The notes below the pieces were generated by a model. The model saw nothing but the letters and a program-made list of their open reading frames with translations. It was not told the DNA's origin and made no database searches. Made by a program: the position numbers and the translations under genes. DNA of 64,000 nt, from positions 62,001 to 126,000 of the forward strand of contig NZ_VWNC01000002.1 of the NCBI RefSeq assembly GCF_013387455.1. The letters are read 5' to 3'. This document shows positions 36,690 through 45,235 of the stretch, piece after piece (the first letter of the stretch is position 1; the number at the start of each line of letters is the position of its first letter). The DNA is from Mariprofundus sp. NF (GTDB taxonomy: Bacteria > Pseudomonadota > Zetaproteobacteria > Mariprofundales > Mariprofundaceae).

Positions 36690-37709
36690 ATGCGGGCAGT
36701 GTTAATGCAGGAAGCGGGCAATGCGGATCAATTGCTGGTAGGCGAAGCTGAAAAACCGGCATGCGCTGCCAATGAGATCCTGGTCCAGATCGTGGCTGCC
36801 GGCATTAATCCGGTCGACACCAAAGTACGCAGCAATGGCCTCTTCATTGCCGAAGGGCTGCCTGCCATTCTCGGCTGTGATGGTGCCGGCATCGTTGAAG
36901 CGGTGGGTGCCGATGTGACCCGCTTTGAACCGGGTGACCCGGTCTACTACTGCTATGGAGGCCTTGGTCAGAAGGCGGGCAACTACGCCGAATATATTGC
37001 TGTTCCCGAAACCTATGCAGCGATGAAACCTGACTGCCTCGACTTTATCGATGCCGCCGCTGCACCACTGGTGCTGATCACCGCATGGGAAGCACTCTTT
37101 GATCGCGCCCGCATCAACTCAGGCCAGAAGGTGTTCATTCATGCCGGTGCTGGTGGCGTTGGTCATGTCGCCATCCAGCTGGCCAAACTGGCTGGCTGTC
37201 AGGTCGCAACCACGGTCAGCTCCGATGAGAAAGCCGATCTGGTCAAACAGCTCGGTGCAGATCTGGCGATCAACTACCGCAGCGAAAATGTCAGCGAAGC
37301 GCTGCTGGCCTGGACAGACAATGTAGGCGTGGATGTCGCATTTGATACCGTGGGTGGCGATGCCTTCAACCAGCTTGTTGCTGCCACCAGAGTCTATGGC
37401 GATATCGTCACCATCCTGCAGGTGCCTGCTGATACCGACTGGAAAACCATTCGTCTGCGCAACATTCGTGTCTCTCAGGAGCTGATGCTCACCCCGATGC
37501 TGCTCGGTCTGGATGAAGCGGCAGAACATCACAGTGATATCCTTGAGCAGTGCGGCCAGTTCTTTGATCAGCAGCAGCTCTCAATCTTTGTCTCCGAGAC
37601 CTTGCCTCTGGAGCTGGCAGCTGATGCGCACCGCTTGGTTGAAGCAGGTGGCATGAGCGGTAAAGTGGTACTGGAAATTCAGCAGATGGATGGTGAAACA
37701 GATGAGTAA
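36690..37709 (+). CDS. Quinone oxidoreductase-like MDR protein
   Basis: Medium-chain dehydrogenase/reductase of 339 residues, NADPH-dependent and zinc-free. The GroES-like N-terminal half contains GINPVDTKVRS and PAILGCDGAGIVEAVG. The Rossmann half carries the nucleotide-binding AGAGGVGHVAIQLAKLAG (AxxGxxG). The set fits quinone or 2-alkenal reductases (QOR/ZADH class). A GGAGAGGAG site precedes the ATG at 36690; the in-frame ATG at 36642 lacks one. It overlaps the next gene by 8 bases. The substrate is not determinable. Confidence 0.85.
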   Translation: MRAVLMQEAGNADQLLVGEAEKPACAANEILVQIVAAGINPVDTKVRSNGLFIAEGLPAILGCDGAGIVEAVGADVTRFEPGDPVYYCYGGLGQKAGNYAEYIAVPETYAAMKPDCLDFIDAAAAPLVLITAWEALFDRARINSGQKVFIHAGAGGVGHVAIQLAKLAGCQVATTVSSDEKADLVKQLGADLAINYRSENVSEALLAWTDNVGVDVAFDTVGGDAFNQLVAATRVYGDIVTILQVPADTDWKTIRLRNIRVSQELMLTPMLLGLDEAAEHHSDILEQCGQFFDQQQLSIFVSETLPLELAADAHRLVEAGGMSGKVVLEIQQMDGETDE

Positions 37710-38061
37710 TCAGGCAGAAATCGTAGATGACCCGGCCATCGCATCGGCCAAACGCAGTGCAACCATTGTCTATGCACTACAAGCCGTGGCTTTTCTACTG
37801 GCTGTCACCTTCATCGCGGCAGCCGTGGTAAATTATGTTAAAAAGAGTGATGTTGAAAACACATGGGTGGCATCCCATTTCCGCTGGCAGATCAGAACCT
37901 TCTGGTTTGGCGCGCTATGGGTGGTCTTTGGCATTATCACCCTGATTATGGGCATCGGTTATTTTATTCTGATGGGTACCGCTGTCTGGGTGATCTATCG
38001 CATCGCCAAAGGCTGGCTGGCACTGATGGATAACAAACCGATGTACCTGGACGAGAGTTAA
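37702..38061 (+). CDS. DUF4870-like small membrane protein
   Basis: A 119-residue inner-membrane protein. After a short polar start it has a TM helix near 20-45, a conserved-looking loop VASHFRWQIRTFWFG, and two further helices (about 68-100), ending in a polar tail (KPMYLDES). The SHFRWQIRTFW loop is typical of DUF4870-type proteins in proteobacteria; function unknown. It overlaps the quinone oxidoreductase by 8 bases and its stop overlaps the convergent atpF stop by 3 bases. Confidence 0.7.
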   Translation: MSNQAEIVDDPAIASAKRSATIVYALQAVAFLLAVTFIAAAVVNYVKKSDVENTWVASHFRWQIRTFWFGALWVVFGIITLIMGIGYFILMGTAVWVIYRIAKGWLALMDNKPMYLDES

Positions 38062-38573
38062 TCTGCTTTTTTAGACGACGGCTTCTCTAACTCTTCAATC
38101 GCCTCTTCCAGGGCGATCTGTGCTTCCCGGTTATCGATGCGCTGATGAATCACCTTCTCAGCCGCATCAATAACAAGATCGGCTGACTGGGCACGGATAT
38201 CGCTGATCGCCTTCAGACGTGCCGCCTCGGCCTCATCGTGAAAGTCGCGTGTTTTACGCTCCATCTCCTCTTTCCACTCATCCATCAACTGCCCGCGCCG
38301 CTCAACAATCCGCTTCTCTGACTCATCAAACAGCTTTTTCGCCTCGTCATCGATATGGGAGAGCTTCTCTGCGTAATCGAGTTTAATCTCCTCAACCTCT
38401 TCGCGCTGTTGACGCGCATCTTCGATCTCAGCCTTAATCAGGTTGGTGCGCTGCTGAAGATTCGCGGCGATGCGCGGCAGTATCCAGCGGCCCAGCACAA
38501 CATAGAGCACAACAAAAGAGATGATCGTCCAGAAAATCTGTGAAGAGAAAAATGTAGTATCAAATTGTGGCAT
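38058..38573 (-). CDS. atpF: ATP synthase Fo subunit b
   Basis: Peripheral stalk subunit of 171 residues: one N-terminal TM helix (FFSSQIFWTIISFVVLYVVL, about 8-28) and a long charged coiled coil (about 40-150). Only one b-type gene is seen here; alphaproteobacterial Fo operons of this layout usually carry b and b'. It is last in atpI-B-E-F, with an AGGAAG site. No delta or F1 genes follow. Confidence 0.9.
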   Translation of the reverse strand: MPQFDTTFFSSQIFWTIISFVVLYVVLGRWILPRIAANLQQRTNLIKAEIEDARQQREEVEEIKLDYAEKLSHIDDEAKKLFDESEKRIVERRGQLMDEWKEEMERKTRDFHDEAEAARLKAISDIRAQSADLVIDAAEKVIHQRIDNREAQIALEEAIEELEKPSSKKAD

Positions 38574-38658
38574 GAAGCTTCCTGTTTAAAAAAATAGTGC
38601 GACAGTTGAATCTGTCGCCCAATAGTGAGGGAGAGCAACTAGCGAGTCAAAACCAGCG

Positions 38659-38886
38659 CTAACTTTGTCCCATAATGATAAAGGCAATAACCAGCGCATA
38701 GAGCGCAATGGTTTCAACCAGAGCAAAACCGATCCATGCATATTTTGCCAATGTTGGTTCAGCTTCAGGTTGCCTGGCAACCGCTTCGATCATCTTACTG
38801 AAGATCATGCCGATGCCAATGGCAGCTCCGGCCATGCCCAGGGCAGCTAAACCCATACCAATTGGAACCATTGCTGCTACATCCAT
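38659..38886 (-). CDS. atpE: ATP synthase Fo subunit c
   Basis: A 75-residue hairpin of two TM helices forming the rotor ring. The ion-carrying carboxylate is Glu58 in ALVETIALY, and the polar loop is ARQPE (38-41). The position that holds the Na-ligand glutamine in sodium-type rings is Ile25 here, so proton coupling is expected. Gly-rich helix 1 (GMAGAAIGIGM) is normal. The ATG follows an AGGAGG site. Confidence 0.97.
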   Translation of the reverse strand: MDVAAMVPIGMGLAALGMAGAAIGIGMIFSKMIEAVARQPEAEPTLAKYAWIGFALVETIALYALVIAFIIMGQS

Positions 38887-38934
38887 CTCTTCCTCCTATT
38901 GCATTGAGACTCTATTGTTAGATTAGAGTATAAC

Positions 38935-39666
38935 TCAATGATCCACCAGTGCATCATCAATATAGACACATGAAAGCACAACGAAGATATAGGCCTGAAT
39001 AAAGGCAATAATCACCTCCAGACCAATCTGAATCACGGTAAAACCAAGCGGCAACCACTGCAGAAACCATGGCGCTGCAAGGCCTAATACTGCTAGCACA
39101 CCCAGTGCCATATGCCCTGCGGTCATATTGGCAAACAACCTCAAAGCCAACGTGACCGGGCGGGCAAGAAAGGAGAGCATCTCAATGGGCACCATCAACG
39201 GCAACATGATTTTCGGCACGCCTTGCGGAGCAAAAGCGTGAAAGAAACCCCAGCCATGGCGATAAAAACGCAACCCCGCAGCATAGAGAAAGATACCCAC
39301 TGCCAGAGTACCGGTAACCGCCAACTGTGAAGTCGGGGTAAATGCCCCAGGAATCAGGCCAACCAGATTACAGCCGAGGATAAAGGTGAAGAGGGTAAAC
39401 ATCAGCGGGATATACCTCTCGCCTTCACCATGAATATTCAAGCGGGTCTGACGCGCCACAAAACCGTAAAGCAGCTCAGCAATCAGCTGTCCCATGCCGG
39501 GCACCAGTTGCGGGCGACGCAGCATCAGATGCAGTCCGACCACAATCACGGTGACTGCCACCCACATATAGACAGCGGTATTGGAGATCGATAGATCTAA
39601 AGGCCCGATGTGAAGATCGTGGTAGATGATCACCCTGAAATGCTCAAGTGGCCCGCTCATATCCAT
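38935..39666 (-). CDS. atpB: ATP synthase Fo subunit a
   Basis: Membrane stator subunit forming the proton half-channels, 243 residues with five to six helices. The essential arginine lies in the helix containing LALRLFANMTAGH (about 173-185). The start at 39666 is one base after the atpI stop; a second ATG at 39660 is equally possible. The C-terminus IIAFIQAYIFVVLSCVYI is typical. Confidence 0.96.
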   Translation of the reverse strand: MDMSGPLEHFRVIIYHDLHIGPLDLSISNTAVYMWVAVTVIVVGLHLMLRRPQLVPGMGQLIAELLYGFVARQTRLNIHGEGERYIPLMFTLFTFILGCNLVGLIPGAFTPTSQLAVTGTLAVGIFLYAAGLRFYRHGWGFFHAFAPQGVPKIMLPLMVPIEMLSFLARPVTLALRLFANMTAGHMALGVLAVLGLAAPWFLQWLPLGFTVIQIGLEVIIAFIQAYIFVVLSCVYIDDALVDH

Positions 39667-39667
39667 A

Positions 39668-39910
39668 TCAGGGCTCTTTAGGCTCGTTCTTCTTCTGCAG
39701 ATCAACCACCATCAACTGATAGAGATTAATAAAACCAGCAGCTAAGCCAAAGATGGCAAACACGATAAGAAATATCGGACGCGTATCCAGCCAGCGATCA
39801 AGAAAAAAACCGATGCCTAAACCGATCATCGTTGAGGCAACGATTTCGGTTCCTACTCTCAATCCCCACTGATGACCGTGGTGATGCTCTTCCTGTTTCA
39901 GCTTAGGCAT
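39668..39910 (-). CDS. atpI: AtpI/AtpZ-type ATP synthase accessory protein
   Basis: An 80-residue protein with two TM helices (about 22-42 and 46-68). The segment VGTEIVASTMIGLGIGFFLDRWLDT in part is characteristic of the ATPase_gene1 (AtpZ/AtpI) family, linked to c-ring assembly or Mg/Ca transport. It leads the Fo operon with a GAGG site. The N-terminus is His-rich (EEHHHGHQW). Confidence 0.85.
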   Translation of the reverse strand: MPKLKQEEHHHGHQWGLRVGTEIVASTMIGLGIGFFLDRWLDTRPIFLIVFAIFGLAAGFINLYQLMVVDLQKKNEPKEP

Positions 39911-40101
39911 ATTTTTTCCTCATCATATATCCCTGTGCGACAGTGCTAGTGTAACACAAACCCGATCAAAACGATAAGTGCCACATCCGTATTACGAGCA
40001 ATTCTTGTGCCCATATCAGAAGTGGAGGTAGAGAAATATCAACTGATCTGTAATCTATTCTCCGCCCAATCGTCTATTAATGGTGTTGCAAGGAGGGAGT
40101 C

Positions 40102-41718
40102 ATGAATAAAATTGCTCTGTTTAAACTTGAAGAGCTAAAAGATCGACAGCCTGAACATGCGCTGGTGGCCAATGTCGATCTCGTGGTGATCCGCTTTGAT
40201 GATGAGGTGAGTGTACTCTATGGCCGCTGCGCCCATCGTGGTGCCCTGATGAGTGATGGTCATGTCTCCGGTGACAATCTGATCTGCGGCCTGCACAACT
40301 GGGACTACCGACTCGATACCGGCATCAGCGAATACAACAACTCGGAAAAGCTGCACAAGTTCGACCACTGGCTTGAGGATGGCCAGATCTGGGTCGATGC
40401 TGATGCCATCGCAGCTTGGGAGAAAACCAACCCGCAACCCTTCTATCGCAACAGCTATCAGGGTGACTTTCAGGATACCCATCCGGTTCCCGAAGAGCCG
40501 CACGCCTCTTTTATACGTCATCTGGCCAGCTTTGGCCTCTCCAAAACAGGCGGACACGGCCCAAGTGGTGCCATGGGAGTACCACGCAACGAACTGCCGA
40601 TGTGGGATGATCTGCAGTTTGTTACCGCGCAACTTGCCACGCTGCCCCAGCTCGATGAAGTCGCTGTCTCAACCGAACTGGTCATTGGACCACGCGCCAA
40701 ACGACCGCTAAAACTGGATATTCCCATCTTTGTCTCAGATATGAGTTTCGGCTCCCTCTCGGAGGAGGCCAAAACCGCACTGGCCAAAGGAGCAGAGCTG
40801 GCTGGCACCGGCATCTGTTCCGGTGAAGGCGGTATGTTGCCGGAAGAGCAGCAGGCCAATTCAAAATATTTCTATGAACTGGCCTCAGCCCGCTTCGGTT
40901 TCTCGTGGGACAAACTGGAGAAGGTTCAGGCCTTCCATTTCAAAGGTGGACAGGGTGCCAAAACAGGTACTGGTGGTCATCTTCCCGGTGACAAGGTGAA
41001 AGGTAAAATCGCCGAGGTACGTCATCTTCCGGAAGGCCAGACTGCCGTCTCCCCTTCCCGCTTCCCCGATTGGGATTCGCTCGATGATATCAAAGCTTTT
41101 GCCGATGAAGTGCGCGAACGTACCGGTGGCATTCCGATTGGATATAAACTCTCTGCCCAACACATCGAAAAAGATATTGATGCCGCTTTAGAGATTGGCG
41201 TGGATTACATCATCCTCGATGGTCGTGGTGGCGGCACAGGTTCTGCTCCACTGATCTTCCGCGACCACATCTCTGTACCTACATTGCCTGCGATTGCTCG
41301 CGCCCGCCGCCATCTCGACACCAAGGTGAATTCAGATGTCACCCTGATTGTCACTGGCGGCTTAAGAACCCCTTCCGACTTTGCCAAAGCGCTTGCTCTC
41401 GGCGCAGACGGCATCGCCGTCTCCAATGCCGCGATTCAGGCTATTGGCTGCATCGCCATGCGGGCATGCAACACCAACAACTGCCCGGTTGGCATCGCCA
41501 CCCAGAAAGAGGAGCTGCGCAAACGCCTGCCAGTAGAGATTGCTGCTGAACGACTGGCTCGATTCTTCATCGCTTCGACTGATCTGATGAAGGTGCTGGC
41601 CCGTGCCTGCGGCCATACCTCTTTGAATGACTTCAACATCAACGATCTCACCACATGGAAGCGCGATGTTGCCGACCTCACGGGTGTTCACTTTGGTGGC
41701 GATTCGCCTTTAAATTAG
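40102..41718 (+). CDS. Rieske-glutamate synthase domain fusion protein
   Basis: A 538-residue two-part protein. Residues about 1-110 form a Rieske [2Fe-2S] domain with CAHRGALM and CGLHNWDY ligands (CxH and CxxH). The rest is the FMN-binding central/synthase domain of glutamate synthase, with GRGGGTGSAPLIF, LIVTGGLRTPSDFAKALALG and the 3Fe-4S cysteines in CIAMRACNTNNCPVGIATQ. It lacks the N-terminal amidotransferase and C-terminal GXGXG domains of GltB, so it cannot use glutamine by the classical route. Electrons would flow from the Rieske cluster to FMN by inference. An AAGGAGG site precedes the ATG. Substrate unknown. Confidence 0.9.
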   Translation: MNKIALFKLEELKDRQPEHALVANVDLVVIRFDDEVSVLYGRCAHRGALMSDGHVSGDNLICGLHNWDYRLDTGISEYNNSEKLHKFDHWLEDGQIWVDADAIAAWEKTNPQPFYRNSYQGDFQDTHPVPEEPHASFIRHLASFGLSKTGGHGPSGAMGVPRNELPMWDDLQFVTAQLATLPQLDEVAVSTELVIGPRAKRPLKLDIPIFVSDMSFGSLSEEAKTALAKGAELAGTGICSGEGGMLPEEQQANSKYFYELASARFGFSWDKLEKVQAFHFKGGQGAKTGTGGHLPGDKVKGKIAEVRHLPEGQTAVSPSRFPDWDSLDDIKAFADEVRERTGGIPIGYKLSAQHIEKDIDAALEIGVDYIILDGRGGGTGSAPLIFRDHISVPTLPAIARARRHLDTKVNSDVTLIVTGGLRTPSDFAKALALGADGIAVSNAAIQAIGCIAMRACNTNNCPVGIATQKEELRKRLPVEIAAERLARFFIASTDLMKVLARACGHTSLNDFNINDLTTWKRDVADLTGVHFGGDSPLN

Positions 41719-41740
41719 ATGAATATTGAGTGGAGAAATC

Positions 41741-42244
41741 ATGGAACTTGAACGCGCAATTCTGGCCGGTGGCTGTTTCTGGGGCATGCAGGATCTGATC
41801 CGCAAACTGCCGGGCGTTAACTCTACCCGTGTGGGATACAGCGGCGGCAATGTTGCCCATGCCACCTACCGCAATCACGGCACGCATGCAGAAGCAATTG
41901 AGATTATCTTCGATCCTGAGGCAATCTCATACCGCAAGCTGCTGGAGTTCTTTTTCCAGATTCACGATCCGACTACGCCGAATCGTCAGGGCAACGACAG
42001 GGGTTCATCCTATCGCTCGGCCATCTACTATCTGAATGAGACACAGAAAGAGGTCGCCCTCGACACCATTGCTGATGTCGATGCCAGCGGCTTGTGGCCT
42101 GGCAAGGCCATCACTGAAGTCGAACCTGCAGGTGACTTCTGGGAGGCAGAGCCTGAGCATCAGGATTACCTGCTACTCCATCCTGGTGGTTACAGCTGCC
42201 ACTACCCGCGAGCTGACTGGGTACTGCCAAAACGTCGGCAGTAA
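41741..42244 (+). CDS. msrA: Peptide methionine sulfoxide reductase MsrA
   Basis: Reduces methionine-S-sulfoxide in proteins. The 167 residues start at 41741 behind TGGAGAAAT and carry the catalytic cysteine in [23 protein letters not shown] and [15 protein letters not shown] are further family signatures. The region following GCFWG is MQD rather than the common CVE, so the resolving cysteine arrangement may differ. It is cytosolic (no signal peptide) and follows the Rieske fusion by 22 bases, probably in the same transcript. Confidence 0.95.
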   Translation: MELERAILAGGCFWGMQDLIRKLPGVNSTRVGYSGGNVAHATYRNHGTHAEAIEIIFDPEAISYRKLLEFFFQIHDPTTPNRQGNDRGSSYRSAIYYLNETQKEVALDTIADVDASGLWPGKAITEVEPAGDFWEAEPEHQDYLLLHPGGYSCHYPRADWVLPKRRQ

Positions 42245-42273
42245 AGCTGAACTGAAGCTGTTGACCCAACTTT

Positions 42274-43152
42274 CTAATACCTACACTTCTGAAGCAGTTG
42301 CCAGAGGCGTTCGCCGATGGGGCCCATCGGTTCGTTCGCCCGTCTAAACAAATAAATATCGATCTTTAGGGGATCGAGCTCTTTGCCTGAAAGTGCTAAA
42401 AGGCGTCCATCAGCCAGCTCTTCGGCAACCCGGTGCAGCGGCATTCGACCCCAGCCCGCACCGGAGAGAATCATGCGCTTTTTCATATCAAAATCATTCA
42501 CCAGCCACTGATGCGCCCCCTCCAACACACCTGCGGTCTGTTTAGGTTGATTGCGACTGGTATCACGCACCACCACCTGTACATACTGCTCCAGGTCGGA
42601 CTTGCTGATAGCCGGATGTCGGATCGCCAAAGGAAAATCGGCAGAGATCACACTGACCATCTCGGTTGAGGTTAGTGGAACCTCCTCAGTATGGGCAATC
42701 GGCATGAAACGCTCTGCTATAGCTAAATCAACATCCTTCTCCAGCAGCCGCTCCAGCGTGCCGCCCATATTCTCAATCTGCAGGCTCATGCGTGTGGCGG
42801 GTGCCGACTCGGAAACCTCTCTGATCACCGACAACACCTCTTCAACCGGGGCGATAGCACCAAGAGCAATAGATACCTCGGTCTCCTCCCCCTCGGCAAA
42901 GTGACGGGCTGTACTGGAGAGATCTTCGCTGCGGGAGAGAATACTTTTGGCTTTGCCGTAGAGTACCTGTCCTTGCGGGGTTAGAGCCGGTCGATAATCT
43001 TTGCGGTCAAACAGGGAGATGCAGAGCTCCTGCTCCAGATTCTTGATGGCAATACTGATAGCCGACTGGCTACGAAAAAGAGATTGGGAGGCGGCATGAA
43101 AACCACCCTTCTCAACCACAGCACATAAAGCGCGCAACTGTTCCAATGTCAT
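42274..43152 (-). CDS. LysR-type transcriptional regulator
   Basis: A 292-residue LTTR. The N-terminal winged helix-turn-helix covers residues 1-60 (LEQLRALCAVVEKGGFHAAS, QSAISIAIKNLEQEL) and the effector-binding domain about 90-290. It is divergent from cytochrome b561-yceI and 1.5 kb from the redox operon, so it most likely controls one or both. The 118-base spacer before the b561 start is AT-rich, but I do not see a convincing T-N11-A operator. The effector is unknown. Confidence 0.92.
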   Translation of the reverse strand: MTLEQLRALCAVVEKGGFHAASQSLFRSQSAISIAIKNLEQELCISLFDRKDYRPALTPQGQVLYGKAKSILSRSEDLSSTARHFAEGEETEVSIALGAIAPVEEVLSVIREVSESAPATRMSLQIENMGGTLERLLEKDVDLAIAERFMPIAHTEEVPLTSTEMVSVISADFPLAIRHPAISKSDLEQYVQVVVRDTSRNQPKQTAGVLEGAHQWLVNDFDMKKRMILSGAGWGRMPLHRVAEELADGRLLALSGKELDPLKIDIYLFRRANEPMGPIGERLWQLLQKCRY

Positions 43153-43270
43153 AATGAAAAACTAAACGATTCGATTTATTAATCAAGTCTATCAATTTCT
43201 TATGCTTTTTTTAAATCATGTGACTCGCAATAATTCCACCTGTCAAAACAACGAAGGAGGTCAACAAACC

Positions 43271-43819
43271 GTGTTACGCAACTCATCCACATCATACGGT
43301 CTGGTTGCTATCCTTATGCACTGGACAATGGCACTGGTGATATTCGCCATGTTCGCACTCGGCCTCTGGATGGTGGAGCTGAACTATTACGACAACTGGT
43401 ATCACGATGCTCCCTACATCCATAAAGCTATTGGTATGCTGCTACTGTTTCTGCTTATCTTCCGTTTTGGCTGGCGCTTAACCAATACACGTCCACAGCT
43501 AATGGGTGAGGCATGGGAGAAGTTCATCGCCCTGCTTGTGCATCGCAGCCACTACCTGCTGCTCTTTGCCATTACCATCACCGGTTATCTGATTCCAACT
43601 GCTGAAGGTGTGGGTATTGATCTGTTCGGATGGTTCACGGTACCTGCCAGCTTCTCATTCACCAAAGAGCAGGCTGATCTGATCGGCCTGATCCATCTCT
43701 ATGTGGCCTGGGCAGTGATTGGACTGGCTGCAGCCCATGCCGGCGCTGCCCTGAAACATCACTTTATTGACAGAGATAACACCCTGTTACGCATGCTTGG
43801 CATCAACAAGAAAAACTAA
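43271..43819 (+). CDS. Cytochrome b561 family protein
   Basis: A 182-residue inner-membrane diheme cytochrome b561 of the YodB/CybB type with four TM helices. Candidate heme ligands are His in LMHWTMALVIFAMF, YIHKAIGM, HRSHYLLLF and LIHLYVAW. It transfers electrons between quinone and periplasmic or cytosolic partners. The start is GTG at 43271 behind AAGGAGGT; the longer frame from 43202 gives a non-hydrophobic leader and is rejected. It is followed after 15 bases by yceI, a common pairing. Confidence 0.9.
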   Translation: MLRNSSTSYGLVAILMHWTMALVIFAMFALGLWMVELNYYDNWYHDAPYIHKAIGMLLLFLLIFRFGWRLTNTRPQLMGEAWEKFIALLVHRSHYLLLFAITITGYLIPTAEGVGIDLFGWFTVPASFSFTKEQADLIGLIHLYVAWAVIGLAAAHAGAALKHHFIDRDNTLLRMLGINKKN

Positions 43820-43834
43820 AAGGAGAACAACCAT

Positions 43835-44419
43835 ATGAAAATGAAACACCTGTTAACATCACTGATTCTGGCACTTGGTATTACCACCGCTGCACAGGCC
43901 ACTGAAAATTATGCATTCGATATCAAAGGCCAACACGCCTTTATCCAGTTTAAAGTTAAACATCTGGGTTACAGCTGGCTGATCGGTAACTTCAACACAT
44001 TTAATGGATCATACAGCTATGATGAGGCCAATCCGGCCAATAACAGCGTTACGGTCGATATTGACGTGGCAAGTATCGACTCCAACCACGCTGAGCGTGA
44101 CAAACACCTGCGTAGTGCAGACTTCTTCGATGTCGCCGAATTCCCGAAAGCCACATTCACCAGCACCAGCTTTAAAGACAATGGTGACGGCACAGCAGTG
44201 CTGACAGGCAACTTCACCCTGCGCGGTGTCACCAAAGCGATCTCATTTGATGTAAAACAGATCGGTGCCGGTAAGGATCCATGGGGTGGTTTTCGTCGTG
44301 GTTTTGAAGGCTCAACCACGCTGCACCTCTCCGACTACAACATGACCAAAGCCGGCATGCTCGGCCCGGTTGCTGAGAATGTGGAACTCTTCTTCTCCAT
44401 CGAAGGTGTTCGTCAGTAA
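43835..44419 (+). CDS. yceI: YceI family periplasmic lipid-binding protein
   Basis: A 194-residue secreted protein with a clear signal peptide (LLTSLILALGITTAAQA) followed by the YceI lipocalin-like barrel: YAFDIKGQHAFIQFKVKHLG in part, HAERDKHLRSADFFDV and FPKATFTSTSF. Family members bind polyisoprenoid lipids in the periplasm. Co-transcription with cytochrome b561 suggests a quinone-like or isoprenoid cargo connected to electron transfer. An AAGGAG site precedes its ATG. Confidence 0.92.
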   Translation: MKMKHLLTSLILALGITTAAQATENYAFDIKGQHAFIQFKVKHLGYSWLIGNFNTFNGSYSYDEANPANNSVTVDIDVASIDSNHAERDKHLRSADFFDVAEFPKATFTSTSFKDNGDGTAVLTGNFTLRGVTKAISFDVKQIGAGKDPWGGFRRGFEGSTTLHLSDYNMTKAGMLGPVAENVELFFSIEGVRQ

Positions 44420-44427
44420 AGCAGATG

Positions 44428-44580
44428 CACCGTAAAGAGCGCAAAGGTTCGCAAAGTATATTTTCCGGTATCGGTAAGGTGAAAACATCATGCGTATGCA
44501 TGCTATCAAAAGCATTCATTGATCCCGCTCGTTCATAGAACATTGCTTTTTCTTTGCGCAACCTTGCGTCCTTTGCGGTG
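44428..44580. repeat. Long inverted repeat with CGCAAAG motifs
   Basis: The 29-base left arm (44428-44456) and right arm (44552-44580) are complementary at 23 of 29 positions around a 95-base loop. Each arm contains two CGCAAAG-like words and a CACCG(T/C)AAAG end. It fills the yceI-nitroreductase gap. It resembles the dispersed ACCGCAAAGGACGCAAAG-type repeats seen in many environmental genomes (recalled, not searched) and could be a MITE or the remains of one. It contains no gene. Confidence 0.65.
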
Positions 44581-44620
44581 AAAGTTTCAAGAACAGTTTT
44601 GAAGAGTAAGGAGTAGTCTG

Positions 44621-45235
44621 ATGAGCCAAAACAGAACAGGTATCGAAAGTGATATCCACCCGATCATTGCAAACCGCTGGAGCCCACGCGCTTTTGATCA
44701 GGATCGGGGAGTAGAAACCGAAAAGCTGGCCTCCTGCATAGAAGCAGCACGCTGGTCCTCATCCTGTTTTGGTGATGAGCCGTGGCGTTTTATTGTGGCA
44801 GATAAATCGACAGACCCGAATGGCTGGCAGCAGATGCTGACCACACTGGCAGAGAAGAACCAGCTCTGGGCACAACATGCACCCGTGCTGATTCTGGCCT
44901 GTGCTGCCAATAACTTCTCACAAAATGGTAAACCCAATCGCTGGGGGCAGTACGATACCGGCCAGGCAATAATGTCACTGGCTCTGCAAGCTACTTCCAC
45001 GGGCCTGATCACCCACTCAATGGGTGGTTTTGACCCGGCTGCGGCAATAGCCACATTCAACATCCCCGATGATTTCACTGCCATGAGTGTCACGGCAGTC
45101 GGTTATCCGGGAGCGATTGAAACGCTGGATGAGAACTTCCGGGCCGCTGAAAGCGTTGAACGCAGTCGCAAACCGATCAGTGAAATCGCATTCACCACAT
45201 GGAACAGAAGCTGGAACAGTGAGGAGCAGATATGA
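44621..45235 (+). CDS. Nitroreductase family protein
   Basis: A 204-residue FMN-dependent NAD(P)H oxidoreductase of the nitroreductase fold. The FMN-binding N-terminus is NRWSPRAFD, followed by EAARWSSSCFGDEPWRFIVA and the C-terminal AVGYPG. The ATG follows AAGGAG. Its stop overlaps the next gene by 4 bases, starting a five-gene redox operon. The natural substrate (quinone, nitro compound or enone) cannot be told from sequence. Confidence 0.9.
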   Translation: MSQNRTGIESDIHPIIANRWSPRAFDQDRGVETEKLASCIEAARWSSSCFGDEPWRFIVADKSTDPNGWQQMLTTLAEKNQLWAQHAPVLILACAANNFSQNGKPNRWGQYDTGQAIMSLALQATSTGLITHSMGGFDPAAAIATFNIPDDFTAMSVTAVGYPGAIETLDENFRAAESVERSRKPISEIAFTTWNRSWNSEEQI

